A stretch of DNA of 64,000 nt, taken from assembly GCA_964444665.1 (NCBI GenBank), contig CAYUIE010000002.1, positions 281,914 through 345,913 of the forward strand, given 5' to 3'. The position numbers and the translations under genes were made by a program. Below, in pieces: positions 27,054 through 35,664 of this stretch (positions within the stretch are counted from its first letter, which is position 1; every line of letters starts with the position of its first letter). The notes below the pieces were generated by a model that worked only from the letters and a program-made list of their open reading frames with translations, made no database searches and was not told the DNA's origin. The DNA comes from CAYZTY01 sp964444665 (lineage in GTDB: Bacteria; Planctomycetota; Phycisphaerae; Sedimentisphaerales; CAYZTY01).

Positions 27054-27749
27054 TCACGTGCAAAGCTTTTGGAGCTCGTCAATAGTAACTTCGCCCAGAT
27101 TAGTAACTACCTTTTCAGCCTTATTTAGTTCGTCCGCTGTGTACGAATTGGTTACTGCGAGTGTATGCATACCTGCTCTGTTAGCAGCTTCAAGGCCCCA
27201 GGGTGAATCCTCTACCACAATGCACTCGGCCGGTTGAATTTTCCTTTCTTGTTTTTCATTAAGTTTTTGCAGGGCCAGATTAAATCCTGCCGGGTCGGGT
27301 TTGCTTTCCTTAACGTCGTCTGCTGTTATTATCGTTTCGAAGAAATCCGGCAGTCCAGTCCCGCTTAGAATCGCGTCAATATCGTTGCGCACGGCGCCGG
27401 AGCAGATTGCCATTTTTATCCCGTTTTGTTTAAGCATACCAAGAAATTCGGGCGTGCCTTCGATTATATTACTTTTGGTTTTTGCCAGCTTTTCGAAAAT
27501 TTTACCCTTTTGTGTCATAAGGTTTTCGATTTCCTCGTCGTCAAGCTGATGGTTGTGCGCCTTGGCCATTTCTTTGAAGCCTTCATAATCGTTTAGTCCC
27601 AGGTAATCCTTGTAATAGTCCGTCTCGGATATCTCGATGTTGTATTTTGCCAGGATTTTATTGAATGCCTGAAGATGTGTACGTTCCGTATCGCTAATCA
27701 CACCGTCAAAATCAAATATAATAGCTTTGAGCATTGCTAATTCACTCAT
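27054..27749 (-). CDS. HAD-family phosphatase, beta-phosphoglucomutase-like
   Basis: The 231-residue protein has the HAD motifs FDFDGVISDTE (nucleophile Asp), MAICSGAV for motif II, KPDPAGF with Lys for motif III, and VVEDSPWGLEAA for motif IV. A helical cap lies between motifs I and II. This is the layout of the beta-phosphoglucomutase / sugar-phosphate phosphatase subfamily. It overlaps the end of the acyl-CoA dehydrogenase gene by 8 bases and is probably cotranscribed, though a metabolic link is not obvious. Confidence 0.85.
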   Translation of the reverse strand: MSELAMLKAIIFDFDGVISDTERTHLQAFNKILAKYNIEISETDYYKDYLGLNDYEGFKEMAKAHNHQLDDEEIENLMTQKGKIFEKLAKTKSNIIEGTPEFLGMLKQNGIKMAICSGAVRNDIDAILSGTGLPDFFETIITADDVKESKPDPAGFNLALQKLNEKQERKIQPAECIVVEDSPWGLEAANRAGMHTLAVTNSYTADELNKAEKVVTNLGEVTIDELQKLCT

Positions 27750-29571
27750 TCACAACCGGCTGGACAATCGATTCGTAATCGGTAAATGTTGATTTATCAC
27801 CGCTTTGAATCATTTCCGCAAGGGCGGCGATTTGCCGGGCCTGCCGGATTATATGTCGTCGCGCGACGATAGCTTTGCGTTTTTTCATCGAAACCATTTG
27901 CCCGTTATTACTATCAGCTACAGGAATCTCCATATCAACGGTGCTGCTCGCCTGGCCGCATAACAAGTAGCCGTTAATCAGGTATATCGCAATATCCACC
28001 AGCGCCCTTCCGTAAAGGTCCATATATTCGACGCCGTTTTCTTTGACAGCCTTAATTGATGCTTCAAGGTGTTTATGACTCTCTGCCAATATTTCCAGCA
28101 GGTCCTTAACCTCGCTTTCATAGCGTTGTCCTGCAAGCTCGGTGAGATATTTCTCGGCCGTCCCGCCTGTAACGCCCCGTACAGCCGCGACTACCTGAAG
28201 CTGGCTTGTGCCCTCGTAGATTGTTGTAATTCTTGCGTCGCGTGTATGTCGTTCGCTGGCATAGTCCTGCATATAACCGCTGCCGCCGAGGACCTGTAGC
28301 GAATCGTATGCGACGCGATTGCACATCTCCGAGCAAAAGTATTTACTCATAGGCGTAAGCATCGTCGCAAACCTTTTGTACTTTCGTGATTCAGCCTTGA
28401 GCTCTTTGGACTTGGCCTTGGCTTCCGGCGGCCGGTTCTCGAGCTGTTTTAGGTAGCCTATATCAATATCGACTATCCGCGAAGTCTCATACAGCAATGC
28501 CCGTCCCGCTTCGATACTCACTTTCATATCCAGCAGCATATCCCGCACCGCCGGCAACTTTTCAATCACAACTCCGAACTGTTTCCTGCTTGCCGCGTAA
28601 TCACGCGCCACTCGATAAGCCGCCTCGGCTATCCCCATCGACTGTGCGGCGATGCCGATACGGGCACCGTTCATAAGACTCATAACGTACGTTATAAGCC
28701 CGCGCTGACGTTCGCCAATGAGCTTTGCGGGAGCATCACTGAAAAAAAGCTCGCACGTCGGGCTGCCGTGGATTCCGAGTTTTTCTTCGAGCCGGCGTAC
28801 TTTGACCCAGGGGCCGCGTTCGACGAGGTACAAACTAAGTCCCCGGCCGTCGGAGATATCCGGCTCGCTTCGGGCAAGTACAAGCAGAATCTCGCCGCAG
28901 CCGTTTGTTATGAACCTTTTTACGCCGCGAATGAACCAGTTGCCCTCCGCGTCCTGATAGACAGTTGCGGGTTGTTCTGCTTCCATATCGTGGCCTGATA
29001 CCTTCACCGCCTGTAAATCCGAGCCGGCGTCCGGCTCCGTCAGCACCATCGCACCGGTAAGCTTACCTGAGGCAAAGCCGGGCAAATACTTTTGCTTGAT
29101 TTCCTCGGAAGCGAAGGCGTTAATCGTCTCCGCAATTCCCTGCAGGCCGAAAATATTCATAAGCGCGGCGTCTGCACGCGAGACGATTTCAATCGCCGCC
29201 GTGTAAATCAGGTTCGGAAAGTTCAGGCCTCCGAAGCGGTGTGGCAGTGTAAAGCCCATTACCTCGGCCTTGGAGAGTCGCTCGAGCGATTCTTGTGTGC
29301 CTTTTGCATATGTTACTGAGCCGTCTTCGTTGAGCTTGTTTCCTTCTTTGTCGATTTGCTCCGCACGAGGCGCGATAAACTCTGCACTCAACTCGCCGAG
29401 ACCGTCCAGCACCATATCGTAATTTTGAATAGCCTCAGCCGCGTTGGCCGGCGCATAGTCAAATTCATCCGCGAACTTAAAATCCTCTTCGCTTATTTGA
29501 GCCAGTCTGCCGAGGTCAATGTGCCTTAGCAAAAACTGTATATCGTCGTTGTCTTTATAAAAATTTCCCAT
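27742..29571 (-). CDS. Acyl-CoA dehydrogenase, long form
   Basis: The 609-residue protein has the flavin and substrate motifs of the family: GAMVLTEPDAGSD, RFITNGCGEILLVLAR, RKQFGVVIEKL and the catalytic Glu in TTIYEGTSQLQ. It is longer than the usual 380-residue enzymes by a C-terminal helical extension (from about residue 470), as in the long-chain bacterial group. It would oxidise an acyl-CoA and pass electrons to the EtfAB proteins encoded just upstream. Its true acyl substrate cannot be read from sequence. Confidence 0.93.
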   Translation of the reverse strand: MGNFYKDNDDIQFLLRHIDLGRLAQISEEDFKFADEFDYAPANAAEAIQNYDMVLDGLGELSAEFIAPRAEQIDKEGNKLNEDGSVTYAKGTQESLERLSKAEVMGFTLPHRFGGLNFPNLIYTAAIEIVSRADAALMNIFGLQGIAETINAFASEEIKQKYLPGFASGKLTGAMVLTEPDAGSDLQAVKVSGHDMEAEQPATVYQDAEGNWFIRGVKRFITNGCGEILLVLARSEPDISDGRGLSLYLVERGPWVKVRRLEEKLGIHGSPTCELFFSDAPAKLIGERQRGLITYVMSLMNGARIGIAAQSMGIAEAAYRVARDYAASRKQFGVVIEKLPAVRDMLLDMKVSIEAGRALLYETSRIVDIDIGYLKQLENRPPEAKAKSKELKAESRKYKRFATMLTPMSKYFCSEMCNRVAYDSLQVLGGSGYMQDYASERHTRDARITTIYEGTSQLQVVAAVRGVTGGTAEKYLTELAGQRYESEVKDLLEILAESHKHLEASIKAVKENGVEYMDLYGRALVDIAIYLINGYLLCGQASSTVDMEIPVADSNNGQMVSMKKRKAIVARRHIIRQARQIAALAEMIQSGDKSTFTDYESIVQPVVNE

Positions 29572-29601
29572 TTTAGATTCTCGTTTTATGCCCGCTATCC
29601 A

Positions 29602-30630
29602 CTAACTTTTTTCTTTGATTGCTTTAATCATCTTGGGCACAACGTTGTTTAAATCGCCCACTATTTTATAATGCGCGACCTGGAAAATAGGTGCCTCCGG
29701 GTCACTGTTGATTGCAACGATTTTCTGACTCTGGCTCATTCCCGCCTGGTGCTGAATCGCGCCGCTGATACCAATGGCTATATATAGGTTCGGCCGAACT
29801 GTCGTGCCGGTCTGCCCGACCTGGTGGTCCTTATCGATAAAGCCCAGGTCAACGGCCGCTCTTGTAGCTGCCGGTGCCGCGCCGAGAGTGTTTGCCAGAT
29901 CGTAAATCAGCTTGAAATTATCCTTGCTGCCCACCCCGGCACCGCCTGCCACGATTACTCTGGCGGCCTTGAGGTCGACTTTTTTCTGGCGATGCCGCTG
30001 TGTGATAATCCTGAGTGGCAAATCTTCCGACGACGGCTGAACGCTTTCTTCGATAATCTCGCCCTTGAGGCTGACGTTCGGTTCCGGCAGAATCATCACG
30101 CCTTCCCGCACAGTAGCCATCTGCGGCCAGCGGTCATAGTTGATAATTGTGGCAATGATATTTCCACCGAACGCGGGTCTTACCTGGAACAAAAGGTTTT
30201 TGTGCAGTTCGCCGTTTTTTGTGGTTTTATGGTCGCCTATTTGTAAATCAGTGCAGTCCGCGGTAAGTCCTGCTTTAATTGCGCTTGCGATTCGGGGCGC
30301 CAAATCCCGGCCGGTAACGGTCGCGCCGTAAAGCACAATTTGCGGTTCATATTTATGAATCAACTCGTAAATGACCCGGGCGTAGCTGTTTGTCTGGTAA
30401 TCTTTTAATAACTTGTGCTCTGCCAGATAGACCTTCTGTGCCCCGTAGCGGACAAGTTTTTTGGCAAGCTCTTTGACATTTTCACCCATTAATACCGCCG
30501 CCAGCTTCACCCCCAGCTCCTCGGCCAGTTCCCGCCCTTTGCCAAGAAGCTCCAACGGCGTATCTTCCAGCTTTCCGCCGTGCTGCTCGGCAAACACCCA
30601 AACCTCACCTTTCCTGTTCACTTCTATCAT
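29602..30630 (-). CDS. etfA: Electron transfer flavoprotein, alpha subunit
   Basis: The protein has the N-terminal domain (VWVFAEQHGGKLEDT) and the C-terminal FAD-binding domain with VIVAGGAGVGSKDNF, DLGFIDKDHQVGQTGTTV and the signature YIAIGISGAIQHQAGM. There is no extra ferredoxin domain. I prefer the ATG at 30630 to a GTG six codons upstream, as family members start about here. EtfA and EtfB together accept electrons from the dehydrogenase encoded next. Confidence 0.93.
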   Translation of the reverse strand: MIEVNRKGEVWVFAEQHGGKLEDTPLELLGKGRELAEELGVKLAAVLMGENVKELAKKLVRYGAQKVYLAEHKLLKDYQTNSYARVIYELIHKYEPQIVLYGATVTGRDLAPRIASAIKAGLTADCTDLQIGDHKTTKNGELHKNLLFQVRPAFGGNIIATIINYDRWPQMATVREGVMILPEPNVSLKGEIIEESVQPSSEDLPLRIITQRHRQKKVDLKAARVIVAGGAGVGSKDNFKLIYDLANTLGAAPAATRAAVDLGFIDKDHQVGQTGTTVRPNLYIAIGISGAIQHQAGMSQSQKIVAINSDPEAPIFQVAHYKIVGDLNNVVPKMIKAIKEKS

Positions 30631-30652
30631 ATCTCGTCTCTCGTGCACCGGA

Positions 30653-31564
30653 TTACGAAATTGTTTTATCTACAATTAGTTCGTGCACCATATCACTTAT
30701 GCCCCTGGCGCTCGGTTCGATGTCTTTGCTTTCCTTTGCGGCGAGTACCACGCTTTGTATTCGGTGCACCTTTGTCGGCGAGCCATCCCGGCCGCACCAG
30801 TTCAGGTCCGCCTCGACAAAATCCAAATCCCATTGCTTCATCAGCAGGCCTTTTTTTTCTAATTCACTGCATTTATGTTCAACTAATTTCTTAATATCTG
30901 CATCATCTGCATCAGGATTTTCAGCTTTTATTTTCTGTTCAATCTCAATCGGCGTTCGTGCGTTTTTATATCTCATCATTTTTTTCGCGGCAGCGACCCG
31001 TGGCTCATTCGCGTCGCCCGTAACGGTAAGCAGGACCGGCAATTTTGTTTGCACTTCCTGCCAACCGTTGCCTATATTCCGCCGGGCGGTGAGCGTCCTG
31101 CCATCGAGTGAAATTAGCTGCTCGACGTAGGTGATTTGCGTGATGCCCAGTTTCTCCGCCAATTGTGGGCCAACCTGTGCCGTGTCGCCGTCGATGGCCT
31201 GCCTGCCGCAAAGGACGATGTCGTAATCTATTTTCTTGACGGCGCAGCTTATAATATAGCTCGTTGCTAATGTATCGCTTGCCGCTGCCCGGCGGTCGGT
31301 GATTAGCACCGCTTCATCGGCTCCGTGATAAAGTGCTTCACGAAGGATATTGCTTGCCGAGGGAAGCCCCATAGTGATGGCCGTTACCTTGCCGCCGAAC
31401 TGCTCCTTAATCTGAATCGCCAACTCGAGCGCATTAAGGTCCTCAGGATTTAAGATGAGCGGCAGCTCCGCACGGTTTACCGTGCCGTCCTCTTTCATAG
31501 CATTGCTCGTAACTCTTTTAGTGTCGGGCACCTGTTTGATTGGCACTACACAGTTATAAGGCAC
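30653..31564 (-). CDS. etfB: Electron transfer flavoprotein, beta subunit
   Basis: This 303-residue protein starts at a GTG after an AAGGAG site. It contains VPIKQVPDT, MGLPSASNILREALYHGADE, CGRQAIDGDTAQVGPQLAE and WDLDFVEADLNWCGRDGSPTKV. It is longer than the 250-residue mitochondrial type. The AIDGDTAQVGP stretch resembles EtfB of the flavin-bifurcating Bcd/Etf complexes, so a bifurcating role is possible. It is first in the etfB-etfA-dehydrogenase-phosphatase run and has its own promoter. Confidence 0.92.
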   Translation of the reverse strand: MPYNCVVPIKQVPDTKRVTSNAMKEDGTVNRAELPLILNPEDLNALELAIQIKEQFGGKVTAITMGLPSASNILREALYHGADEAVLITDRRAAASDTLATSYIISCAVKKIDYDIVLCGRQAIDGDTAQVGPQLAEKLGITQITYVEQLISLDGRTLTARRNIGNGWQEVQTKLPVLLTVTGDANEPRVAAAKKMMRYKNARTPIEIEQKIKAENPDADDADIKKLVEHKCSELEKKGLLMKQWDLDFVEADLNWCGRDGSPTKVHRIQSVVLAAKESKDIEPSARGISDMVHELIVDKTIS

Positions 31565-31612
31565 CTCCAGGCTCCTTGTGTTATTGGATTGTGTAATTTC
31601 TGAGAATCAAGC

Positions 31613-31640
31613 AGTTTAACCGGCCGCTGTTATAAGTCAA
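31613..31640 (-). promoter_or_regulatory. Promoter of the etfB operon
   Basis: On the minus strand TTGACT (31635-31640), 16 bases, TAAACT (31613-31618); predicted RNA start about 40 bases before the etfB GTG. Confidence 0.45.
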
Positions 31641-31689
31641 CCATAAAAAGCGCTTTGGCTTAGTACGCTTCCCCTTGCGTTTCTATTTA

Positions 31690-32625
31690 TTATCCGAGCG
31701 GCTCGTAAAATTCTTTCGGTTTGCCTCCCAGTGTGTTGGTTAGCGTGCCGAGTTTCTCGATTGTGCATTCGATGTGGTCACCGGGCTGCAAAAATTCACC
31801 GGTTGCCATAGCCACGCCTGCCGGTGTGCCCGTGGCTATTACATCTGCCGGTTCGAGCGTCATTATATGACTTAAGAAAGAGACAACATCGGCCACCGGG
31901 TAAATCATCTCGCCGGTATTGGCCTGCTGTCTGATTTTGCCGTTGACGCTAAGCTTCATATCGAGATTTTGTACGTTTTCGATTTCATCGGCGGTAAGCA
32001 GATACGGGCCTAACGGCAGAAAGCAATCCGCCCATTTGCCGTTTAGCCAGTCGTAGAATTCATCCCACGGCCGCTTGGCTCGTCCCTTTTTGAATGTAAC
32101 GCTTCGTGCTGAGATATCGTTGCATATACAGTAGCCAGCCACATAACCGAGCGCTTCATCTGCTTTTACACATCGTGCTTCTTTTCCGATTATAACCGCA
32201 AGCTCAATTTCATAATCGATTTGCTCACTGTAAACCGGCCAGGGAATTTCGCTGTCCGGCCCGGTTATTACACTCGGCGGCATTATGAAAGGTCGCGGCA
32301 CAGTGTTTTTACGCGGCGAATCGGAAAGACCCAGCGCCAGACCTGCTTCTTTGATGTGTTTGCCGTAGTTGCCCGCAAGCCCGATTACCTTGCCCGGCTG
32401 AGTAATAGGCGCCAGAAGCCTGACATTGTCACACGGCACCAGGCCTTTTGCTCGATGAGTCAATTCGGCAATCGTTTCTGTGCACACCGGGCCTCTATGC
32501 AGGATTTCACAAACGCTGCGTGGCGGATTCGGCCCCTGCCAAGCCGATAGCACGTCAATAATGCCCTTATCAGTCAATACTCCACAGGATGTGAGTTCAT
32601 CTCGACGGTAAGTTATCAGTTTCAT
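31690..32625 (-). CDS. Fumarylacetoacetate hydrolase-family protein
   Basis: The 311-residue protein has the FAH fold signatures: IGLAGNYGKHIKEAG, the metal-binding EIELAVIIGK with its two Glu, GYCICNDISAR, and ADVIATGTPAGVAM. Members hydrolyse or decarboxylate 2-oxo acids from aromatic or amino-acid breakdown (FAH, HpcE, acylpyruvase). The exact substrate cannot be assigned. It lies upstream of etfB but has a separate promoter. Confidence 0.88.
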   Translation of the reverse strand: MKLITYRRDELTSCGVLTDKGIIDVLSAWQGPNPPRSVCEILHRGPVCTETIAELTHRAKGLVPCDNVRLLAPITQPGKVIGLAGNYGKHIKEAGLALGLSDSPRKNTVPRPFIMPPSVITGPDSEIPWPVYSEQIDYEIELAVIIGKEARCVKADEALGYVAGYCICNDISARSVTFKKGRAKRPWDEFYDWLNGKWADCFLPLGPYLLTADEIENVQNLDMKLSVNGKIRQQANTGEMIYPVADVVSFLSHIMTLEPADVIATGTPAGVAMATGEFLQPGDHIECTIEKLGTLTNTLGGKPKEFYEPLG

Positions 32626-32685
32626 CTCACTTTGCCTTTAATTCAATATAGAACCAATTTCAGCAGCTTGATGCTGTTAAGCGAA

Positions 32686-32714
32686 ATTATAGGAAAAATA
32701 GCTTGAATTTGCAG
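32686..32714 (-). promoter_or_regulatory. Promoter of the FAH-family gene
   Basis: On the minus strand CTGCAA (32709-32714), 17 bases, perfect TATAAT (32686-32691), with the predicted start about 55 bases before the ATG at 32625. Confidence 0.45.
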
Positions 32715-32808
32715 CAGGAAAACCTTGTAATGTTGCAATATAGGTGCTTTATGGAAAGCCGTGTGTGATTGTGATTTTACATGTTTGAAGTCTGATAAAG
32801 GACTTAAA

Positions 32809-33576
32809 ATGGCAAAGGGATTGTATGCAAAGATTCGTGGCTGGCTGCGGCCGCGGAGCGAGACTAAATTTCCAGACTATGGCGAATCACTGGATGAGCT
32901 GGGCCTGATTAGTCCGGAACCGGTTGATGAAGGCGGGCAGGAGCAGCCGAAACCACAGAAAACTAATGAAGTGCTGGTTAAAAAAGTTCAGCCTGTGGAT
33001 AAGTCGGTTTCACTGGAAAAACTGCAGGGGGCGTTTAATAAGCTCGTAGACCAGCTTCAGGGTATAAATGAGAATCTGGCTCAACAGGTTGCCCAGCAGA
33101 AAGAGCTGACGAATCGAATTGACCTGCTGCCGAGATTGCTTGAGAGCTTTCCTGTAATGGTGGCCAACCAGAAGCAGGTTGTCGATGAGCTTATCGAAAG
33201 GCTCAAAGGCTCTGCACTAAAAGGTGAGCAGTTTCTCGAGGCGGTCGAAAAGATTCCCCGTGAGGCGGAAAAGCAAACTAACTCACTGCTGACTATTACC
33301 GACCATCTATCGGCCGCGGCCGAAAGCGATGCGACAATGACCCAAAGTTTTAACAGGTTTCATCAGACTCTCGATAAGCTCAGTAAGAACACCGAGGGAC
33401 AAAAGGACAGCATTCTTCAAATGGAAAAGACCTTTTCCGCCAGCGACAGATATTTGAAATATCTTGTCTCAAAGCAGAATAAGCGCTTTGTATGGGTCTT
33501 TTGGACGGCTATAGGCGTTTGTATCTTTGCCATTTTCGCACTGGTTGTTGCGGTGGCTGTAATACTTCAGCAATAA
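32809..33576 (+). CDS. Tail-anchored coiled-coil protein of unknown function
   Basis: I start at the ATG at 32809, preceded by AAAGGA; the frame is open to 32761. The 255-residue product has a basic N-terminus (KIRGWLRPRSE), a Pro/Glu-rich linker, a long helical region with heptad-like spacing (LVDQLQGINENLAQQVAQQ) and one C-terminal membrane helix (FWTAIGVCIFAIFALVVAVAVIL) with almost nothing after it. It is likely anchored in a membrane facing the cytoplasm. No homologous family is recognised. Confidence 0.65.
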   Translation: MAKGLYAKIRGWLRPRSETKFPDYGESLDELGLISPEPVDEGGQEQPKPQKTNEVLVKKVQPVDKSVSLEKLQGAFNKLVDQLQGINENLAQQVAQQKELTNRIDLLPRLLESFPVMVANQKQVVDELIERLKGSALKGEQFLEAVEKIPREAEKQTNSLLTITDHLSAAAESDATMTQSFNRFHQTLDKLSKNTEGQKDSILQMEKTFSASDRYLKYLVSKQNKRFVWVFWTAIGVCIFAIFALVVAVAVILQQ

Positions 33577-33590
33577 AAAAAATTTTTGGT

Positions 33591-33619
33591 TTGCATTCCA
33601 TGTTTAACCTGGGTATTAA
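33591..33619 (+). promoter_or_regulatory. Promoter of the riboswitch transcript
   Basis: TTGCAT (33591-33596), 17 bases, TATTAA (33614-33619). The predicted RNA start, near 33626, is about 30 bases before the first riboswitch helix. Confidence 0.5.
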
Positions 33620-33656
33620 TTTAACATTGTGCTCTTTAACATAACAGATTGACTCT

Positions 33657-33928
33657 GACTGCAGGTCCGAAACAGATTGTTTCGGATACAGTCAAACGGG
33701 AACACGGTGAGAATCCGTGACGGTCGCGCCGCTGTAAGCGTCCGCTCCGAACGGTCCCGGCTTAGAAAGTTATTTGTCGGGACACGAAGTGTTCGGAAGG
33801 CCGAGAGACGGTTAGTTCCACTGTCTGTTTTTTGGGTTTTTATTTTGTGATAAGCATAAAGAATAAGGGCTCAGCAGATGGGAAGGCGTCTTGAGGTCGG
33901 ATGCAAGTCAGAAAACCTGCCTGCAGTT
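33657..33928 (+). ncRNA. Cobalamin (B12) riboswitch aptamer
   Basis: The conserved core is plain: AAACGGGAACACGGTGAGAA leads into the segment ending CGCCGCTGTAAGCG (33694-33740), and the 3' B12 box reads AGTCAGAAAACCTGCC (33906-33921). The closing helix P1 is a perfect 8-bp pairing of 33658-33665 with 33920-33927. A perfect hairpin at 33666-33686 follows P1. The aptamer is about 270 bases, longer than the usual 200, because of an extended insert before the B12 box. It senses adenosyl- or other cobalamins and should repress the downstream gene when the ligand is abundant. Confidence 0.93.
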
Positions 33929-34056
33929 GGTTTTACACTTGTGGGGTTTCCGCGTTTTGGAACACCGGTGTGGCTATCCCAGGCGATTGCTGAGTTTTGA
34001 ATCTGGACGGAGTTGGCCTTTCGCTTTTAAGCCTGGCGGATTAGTCTTGTAATTGA

Positions 34057-34094
34057 AAACCGTCGTTCCTTTTGCGGGAACGGCGGTTTTTTTA
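34057..34094 (+). terminator. Intrinsic terminator, riboswitch expression platform
   Basis: A 13-bp stem (34057-34069 with 34077-34089, one G-U pair) with a 7-base loop is followed by a T-run (34087-34093). It lies about 130 bases after the B12 aptamer and before the ribosome binding site and ATG at 34143, so transcription attenuation is the likely mechanism. A further 5-bp GC hairpin (34108-34124) lies just before the AAGGAG site. Confidence 0.85.
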
Positions 34095-34142
34095 TTAATT
34101 TTGCCAGGCCCCCGCGTAAGGGGCGAAAGGAGAAACAGAACT

Positions 34143-35645
34143 ATGGCTTTGAGAGGATTGGTGATTTTAATTACTATTTTAACAGCATCTTGCGCATTCG
34201 CAGCCGATATAGCCAACTTTGATGACTTGAGTATAGAGCCTAACTCCTACTGGAACGGTTCAGACGGTGCAGGCGGTTTTATCAGTGGCGGGGCATTTTT
34301 CAACAACAATTATGATTTTACTTGGTACTATTGGGAAGGATTTGCGTATTCGAATATTACAGATACGATAACGAGTGGACCAGCGGGTTTGTACAACTGT
34401 ATCGCGGGAACAGGACAGGATGATTCAGCTAATTACGCAGTGGGATATGTCGGCTGGGATGACTTGCCGACCATTAGTTTCAACGCTGCAGAAATAGAGG
34501 GTTTGTATGTGACAAATAATAACTATGCGTATTATTCGATGTTGAATGGTGATGTATTCGCCAAAAAATTTGGTGGCGACGACGGCAACGACCCTGACTG
34601 GTTTCTTCTGACTATCACGGGCAGAGACGCCTGCGATGTAGAAACCGGCAGCGTGGAGTTTTACCTCGCTGACTTTCGTTTCGTGGATAGTAACGATGAT
34701 TACATTGTAGATACGTGGGAATATGTTGACCTTAATTCGCTTGGCATGATTAATAAACTTGAATTTTCACTCAGTTCAAGTGATACGGGTGAATGGGGGA
34801 TGAATACGCCGGCGTGTTTTGTGGTAGATACGATTGTTCTCGGCCGATATGCGCCGGCAGCGGGAGTAGCGGGTTCAACTGCGGTCCATATGGATAATAA
34901 CAGCATTATCGGCTGGGCGAGTGGCTGGGAAAATTATGTGGTTGGTTCCAATTGCGATCCCGAATGGCAGACGCCGGAAAAGGCGATGGGTGATGCAAAC
35001 GGGACTTCATATGATATCGTGTGTCTGGGGCGTGGAGGTGAGATAACTTTGACTTTTAACTGCGGTATTGGTGGCGGCCCGGGGTATGACTTTGTCGTAT
35101 TTGAGAATGGTATTATTGATACGTTTCTGGAACTTGCTTATGTCGAGGTTTCAAGTGACGGTGAGAATTTTTTCCGTTTTATGAACGACTCTCTTACAGA
35201 GGGGCCGGTCAGTAGTTATGGCGTGGTCGAGCCGACTGATATCGGTGGTTTTGCAAGCAAGTACAGGCAGGGATACGGTACGCCTTTTGATTTGGCTTTG
35301 TTAAAAAACACTTCAGGATTACTTGATACTGATAATGTCGAGTGGGTACGTATAGTTGACATTGTTGGTGACGGCAACGATTTCGATACTTCCGGCGATA
35401 TTGTATATGACCAGTATCCAACTACGGGCTCAGCCGGTTTTGATTTGGATGCAATAGGCGTTTTAAACATGAGGACGGCGGATTTCGACCAAAGCGGCAG
35501 TGTCGACTATGTTGATTTGTCTATTCTGGTTCAGGCGTGGTTAAGCCAGCCGGGTGATGAAAACTGGGATGTTCGATGCGATATTTCTAATCCGGCCGAC
35601 GATATCATCAACTTCCTGGATTTTGCAGTGTTTGCTCGCCAGTAA
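34143..35645 (+). CDS. B12-regulated secreted DUF4465-like protein with dockerin
   Basis: The ATG at 34143 follows an AAAGGAG site; the 500-residue product has a signal peptide ending near SCAFA. The first domain (about residues 20-245) has the DUF4465 pattern: NFDDLSIEPNSYWNGSDGAG, aromatic-rich WYYWEGFAYSN, YAVGYVG, FYLADFRF. A second beta-domain follows (GYDFVVFENG, YVEVSSDGENFFRF). The end is a type I dockerin-like pair of EF loops (DFDQSGSVDYVDLSILVQAW and a second copy). It is directly controlled by the cobalamin riboswitch. From memory, proteins of the DUF4465 group occur in B12-uptake loci of Bacteroides, so surface cobalamin binding is the best guess. Confidence 0.75.
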   Translation: MALRGLVILITILTASCAFAADIANFDDLSIEPNSYWNGSDGAGGFISGGAFFNNNYDFTWYYWEGFAYSNITDTITSGPAGLYNCIAGTGQDDSANYAVGYVGWDDLPTISFNAAEIEGLYVTNNNYAYYSMLNGDVFAKKFGGDDGNDPDWFLLTITGRDACDVETGSVEFYLADFRFVDSNDDYIVDTWEYVDLNSLGMINKLEFSLSSSDTGEWGMNTPACFVVDTIVLGRYAPAAGVAGSTAVHMDNNSIIGWASGWENYVVGSNCDPEWQTPEKAMGDANGTSYDIVCLGRGGEITLTFNCGIGGGPGYDFVVFENGIIDTFLELAYVEVSSDGENFFRFMNDSLTEGPVSSYGVVEPTDIGGFASKYRQGYGTPFDLALLKNTSGLLDTDNVEWVRIVDIVGDGNDFDTSGDIVYDQYPTTGSAGFDLDAIGVLNMRTADFDQSGSVDYVDLSILVQAWLSQPGDENWDVRCDISNPADDIINFLDFAVFARQ

Positions 35646-35664
35646 CGGCGGGAGGGTAGCTTAT

